The translations under genes were made by a program, and so were the position numbers. From Pelodera strongyloides (Eukaryota; Nematoda; Chromadorea; Rhabditida; Rhabditidae), in NCBI GenBank assembly GCA_036852015.1, contig JAANDG010000364.1, positions 1-64,000 on the forward strand: a stretch of 64,000 bases of DNA. Direction: 5' to 3'. Positions 60,823 through 64,000 of the stretch are shown in pieces. The first letter of the stretch is position 1. Each line of letters begins with the position of its first letter. A model generated the notes under the pieces. That model ran no database searches. It worked only from the letters and a program-made list of their open reading frames with translations, and was not told where the DNA came from.

Positions 60823-63800
60823 ATGTTGATTCGTTTTCTGCTGCTAGCGGCTGTTTTAGGCGCTTCAAGCGCCTGCCGTTTGGATTCGTACGCTAATCCA
60901 GATCATGTTATTATCGCCAGCAACATGCCAGTGAGTTTATTTGGTAACTTATTGTTATATTATATTGTTTCGCAGAGTGCAATCACTATTTGGGATTTAT
61001 TGTTATTGTTGAGTTGTTGTTTTGCTGTTTTTGTTGTTATTTTCCCTTTTCTTTGTTTTTTTTTTCGACCCGCTTTGTTGTTGCCTTTTTAACGCAATAA
61101 GGCATTTATATATACTATTTGGAGGTAAGTCGGAGTGCAATCCCGAACATATTCTATTACTAGTTCTCTTTTAAATGCTTAAGTCTATGTGTGATGATTG
61201 TATGTCTGAATTAAGTGGTATTCACATTTAAATGCGCTTCAGTTATGTGTATGTGCAAAAAACGGTTCGGTTACTTTTTGTTGGCCTTATGATTAAGAAT
61301 TATGTTTATTTCTAGAACCAGTGTCGGATGGTCTTCGAAGTTGTTCCTGCACAGGGTGTCTGTCCCGTGGGATTTTTCATGAATGATACTCATCTGACAG
61401 ACAGGTTAGCTAATTTATTGTAGAGGTCGGCGAGTATGTGTTCATCGCTCAGTTGGCTTCTAGGCTTCTTTTCCATCCTTCGTTGCTTTATAAGCATACT
61501 GTGTAAGTGTGTAATGAGATGTTCAAGTAGAAGACGTGACTAGGCAAAGACTTAGAAATTATAATGCGGGCTGATGTAAAACAAATAATTGAAGAAAATC
61601 CCAGTTGGTCTTTGATTGGGTATTTTGGTCTATAAGCCAACAATAAGCAGATCGTGTCCGATTTACGTACAGGTTTGTTTTCAGTGTTCGCGAATGTGTT
61701 TCTCGGCCTCTCCGCATGCATCTTGTACCGTCTGGTTCTGGGTCGCCAGGCAGCCCTCCACGCCTATTTTTTATTGGACGAGTAAGTAGCTTATCTGTCC
61801 GACCATTAATTATTACTATATCGCAGATTGCCTGTCTCTTTTCTAAACATCTAACGCATGTTGCTGTAGCTACACATTCGCTGTGCTCATTTCCACTGTT
61901 TTAGGGCGGTGCTACGTCCGCTGTTACATTCCAATTGAAATCACTTATGGTTCGTGAATTTTTTTTTCTTGTATTTTTTAAACCTTTTCTCATTGTAACC
62001 TGTGGTTCAAAAGGAAAGCATGTTGTTAAGTTTCACTTCTTTTTGTTACTATTCGAGCCCACTGTGGTGAAGGTGAAGCGGTATCAATATATTCTTTTTA
62101 AAATTGTATCGTACATTTTTGAAGGCAAATTCTTCTGTGGGTATGGATAGTTTCGTCGCAAACCCGCGCCGTCCTCATGATGTTCACATCGCATCGTCAC
62201 TGCACTATCAGACTGTTAGTTTATTACTTTATTATATATTAAATTATTGGTTTATGAAAAAAATTGAAATGTGGAAATAGAGAACTATATTTACTTTTTA
62301 TTCTATTACCGAATTACCGGAATGCGGAGGGTGCTTTGAGACACAGAAAAACTGTATGGAACCCGTCACCAAATGGTTTTCAACGTAAAACCGACCATTT
62401 GGCGACCGCGTGATGACGGTTTTCGAGTAAATTGGTCACCGTTGTCGACAAGTGACTAGGTCCACGGAACGGTGCAAAAAGGTTTTTCATATTTGGCATT
62501 TTAGATCGTATGGGCACATGGGCACCTATCAATTATATGCAAGTTTCAGCTGGGCTCTGTCTACGACTCTCGCTATCACTACCTGTACTTGTTCTGGAGC
62601 AGAGATTACTTTGCCGTGTATTGGATCAATGTAGACGAACAAACCACCGGTTCGGGGTATGGGTATGTTTAGTATTATTCTTGTAACTATGTTTTTAAGG
62701 GTATTCGAATCGGGAAATATATTCTTTATGAGTTCTGTATCTGTTTTTCGGTTATATTTACAACGTCATCTCGTTATCCTTTTCAAGACGTGGCCTACAG
62801 AATTGGCAAATGTTCAATGCAAAACTCCACCCTCAGGCCGTTAACAGACGTGATTGGTCAGAAGATCCTTATCAGGATAAGGTTGGTGTATTTGCATGTT
62901 TTGTTTGTTTGTTTGTTCGTTTGTTTGTTTCGCGAACCTTTGTTGTTTTTTGTTGTTTGTTTTGCGAAAGATCAATACTTCAGTTCAAGTACTGGGGCTT
63001 CATAACTCCTGTCCTTCGCATTCGTTATCATCCTGCTACGGTTACCAATTCACTCATTTGCTCTATGGCACAAAAATCGATTTTTGCCTTTGTGGTACTG
63101 TAACAGTAATACTTTTTGTCTAACTTAAAACAAGTCATTTAGGTGTATTACACCGTGTTTGATCTGGCTAAACACTCGACCTTTGTGTACCAGTTGGATA
63201 TGTCAGAGCTACAGAATGCCTTGATCAAGGGTTATCCAGGAACTCTTGTACACACATTTGAAGAGGAGAGGTTGGATTTTGATGCTCGAAATAACAGTTG
63301 TGTGCTTATTTCAGATTTTCTCTTCCTTTTTTAAATGAATAGTTGTAGCATGTGCGGAATACATTATACATTGATAGCGAAAGAGCGGATATTGTGAGCT
63401 TTGCCCTTCCATTAATTGGTTCTATATTGCTAGATTCAGGTCTCTTCTCTCCGTCTCACAGGGTCTTTTGATCACGAGCTCTCGCTCTGCTGGCACGATG
63501 ACCGTTTATTCTACTGTAGTTGGGTACGGTAATTTTTTTTTTTTGTAATATTTGTAACACATTAGCGAATTGAGCAGCTATATGCAAAGATAAGCAAGAA
63601 TAGCATTAGCATGAAAGCTGAAAAGGCTTACAGCTTATATACTTTTTGAATTTAATTGTTTTCAAACCTTCTAGTGAGAATGCGGCATCCGAAGAATCGT
63701 GTGAATGTGATGCGTCCGCAACTTCTTTCCCATTGGACTCGATGAGTGATTGGCACCCAATTATTGTGAGGTAGGTTTGCTGAGCACTTTTTGATTCTTC

Positions 63801-63974
63801 TTTGAATCTATTACAATTGCTGCGCTATGTTTTGTTGTACTCTTTGAACGGTGGCTCTCGAAACGAAATTAGCTAACTACACTTAGCTTGCAAGTACTTC
63901 TTTTGGATCGTTACAGGATAGAACCAGGAGCCCAGGTAGTAGCAGTCATATGTCATTATTTTAACTATGTTTGA
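60823..63974 (+). CDS. Secreted or lumenal protein, unrecognised (5' part, perhaps complete)
   Basis: ATG 60823 follows a good acceptor (TTTTTGCAG to 60800). MLIRFLLLAAVLGASSA is a textbook signal peptide, with likely cleavage before CRLDSY. Exons in phase: 60823-60930, 61316-61404, 61685-61781, 61905-61949, 62125-62214, 62505-62656, 62788-62881, 62984-63094, 63143-63247, 63462-63523, 63675-63770 and 63917 onward. The body has scattered Cys (NQCRMVFEVV, GVCPVGFF, VRECVSRP), aromatic-rich stretches (YHYLYLFWSRDYFAVYWI; NWQMFNAKLHPQAV; FKYWGFITPV) and SEESCECDAS near the end. No second hydrophobic segment is clear, so secretion or an organelle lumen is likely. The last exon either stops at TGA 63972-63974 (368 aa) or is spliced at CAG|GTAGTA (63935/63936) and continues past the window. 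Exons at 61905, 62125 and the 63247 donor are the weakest. Family unknown. Confidence 0.6.
62360..62450. repeat. Fold-back repeat with CCAAATGGTTTT arms
   Basis: Intron stretch with CCAAATGGTTTT and, after a short spacer, AAAACCGACCATTTGG, an inverted repeat with a two-base insertion. It is flanked by CCCGTCACC and GGTCACCG words like those at 30091-30260. Confidence 0.4.
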
Positions 63975-64000
63975 TTTTGGTTTGTATTTGTAAGTTTGTA

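Noticed and set aside
1..64000. tRNA, rRNA, bacterial operon or viral insertion
   Set aside because: No cloverleaf with A and B boxes, no rRNA-like sequence, no Shine-Dalgarno-led gene strings and no recognisable viral protein were seen by reading; a covariance-model scan was not possible.

Overview
The window is nuclear DNA of a nematode, most likely a rhabditid or diplogastrid (chromadorean) worm. Genes are split by many spliceosomal introns of the GT...TTTCAG type. There is a cuticle collagen ending in CxxC...PPGY, a nematode-only Sri/Srh-type chemoreceptor, and many short palindromic transposon remnants sitting in introns. No rRNA, tRNA, CRISPR or prokaryotic gene organisation was seen. 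Gene models were built by hand from splice signals and kept only where the reading phase carried across successive introns.

Layout. (1) 39-8405 minus: 5' part (29 exons, about 940 aa) of the nuclear-pore basket protein TPR/Megator (NPP-21 type), running off the left edge. One intron carries a nine-copy 48-bp minisatellite made of copies of the adjacent splice donor. (2) 11518-13236 plus: a membrane-protein fragment, modelled only in part. (3) 13663-18227 plus: a complete ten-exon, 434-aa polytopic membrane protein of a family I do not recognise. (4) 19403-22519 minus: a complete ten-exon, 419-aa Sri/Srh-like chemosensory GPCR, tail-to-tail with the previous gene. (5) 22520-26942: a mostly empty intergenic stretch. 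(6) 26989-28678 plus: a four-exon, 327-aa cuticle collagen with a clear TATA box. (7) 29648-33938 plus: a complete 13-exon, 478-aa basic Gln/Pro-rich protein of unknown function. (8) 34545-38746 minus: a complete 11-exon, 382-aa mevalonate diphosphate decarboxylase. (9) 40868-58579 minus: a long-intron RhoGAP gene of about 25 exons and 866 aa, whose 5' end and one internal stretch are tentative. (10) 60823-63974 plus: a signal-peptide-bearing secreted or lumenal protein that I do not recognise, possibly running off the right edge.

These are ordinary independent eukaryotic genes: nuclear pore, chemosensation, cuticle, isoprenoid synthesis and Rho signalling. I see no multi-gene pathway cluster. 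The least explained coding content is the 434-aa membrane protein, the 478-aa basic protein and the secreted protein at the right end. The most unusual DNA structure is the minisatellite that repeats a 5' splice site, followed by families of TTAA-ended palindromic elements in introns. One such end directly abuts the start codon of the decarboxylase gene.
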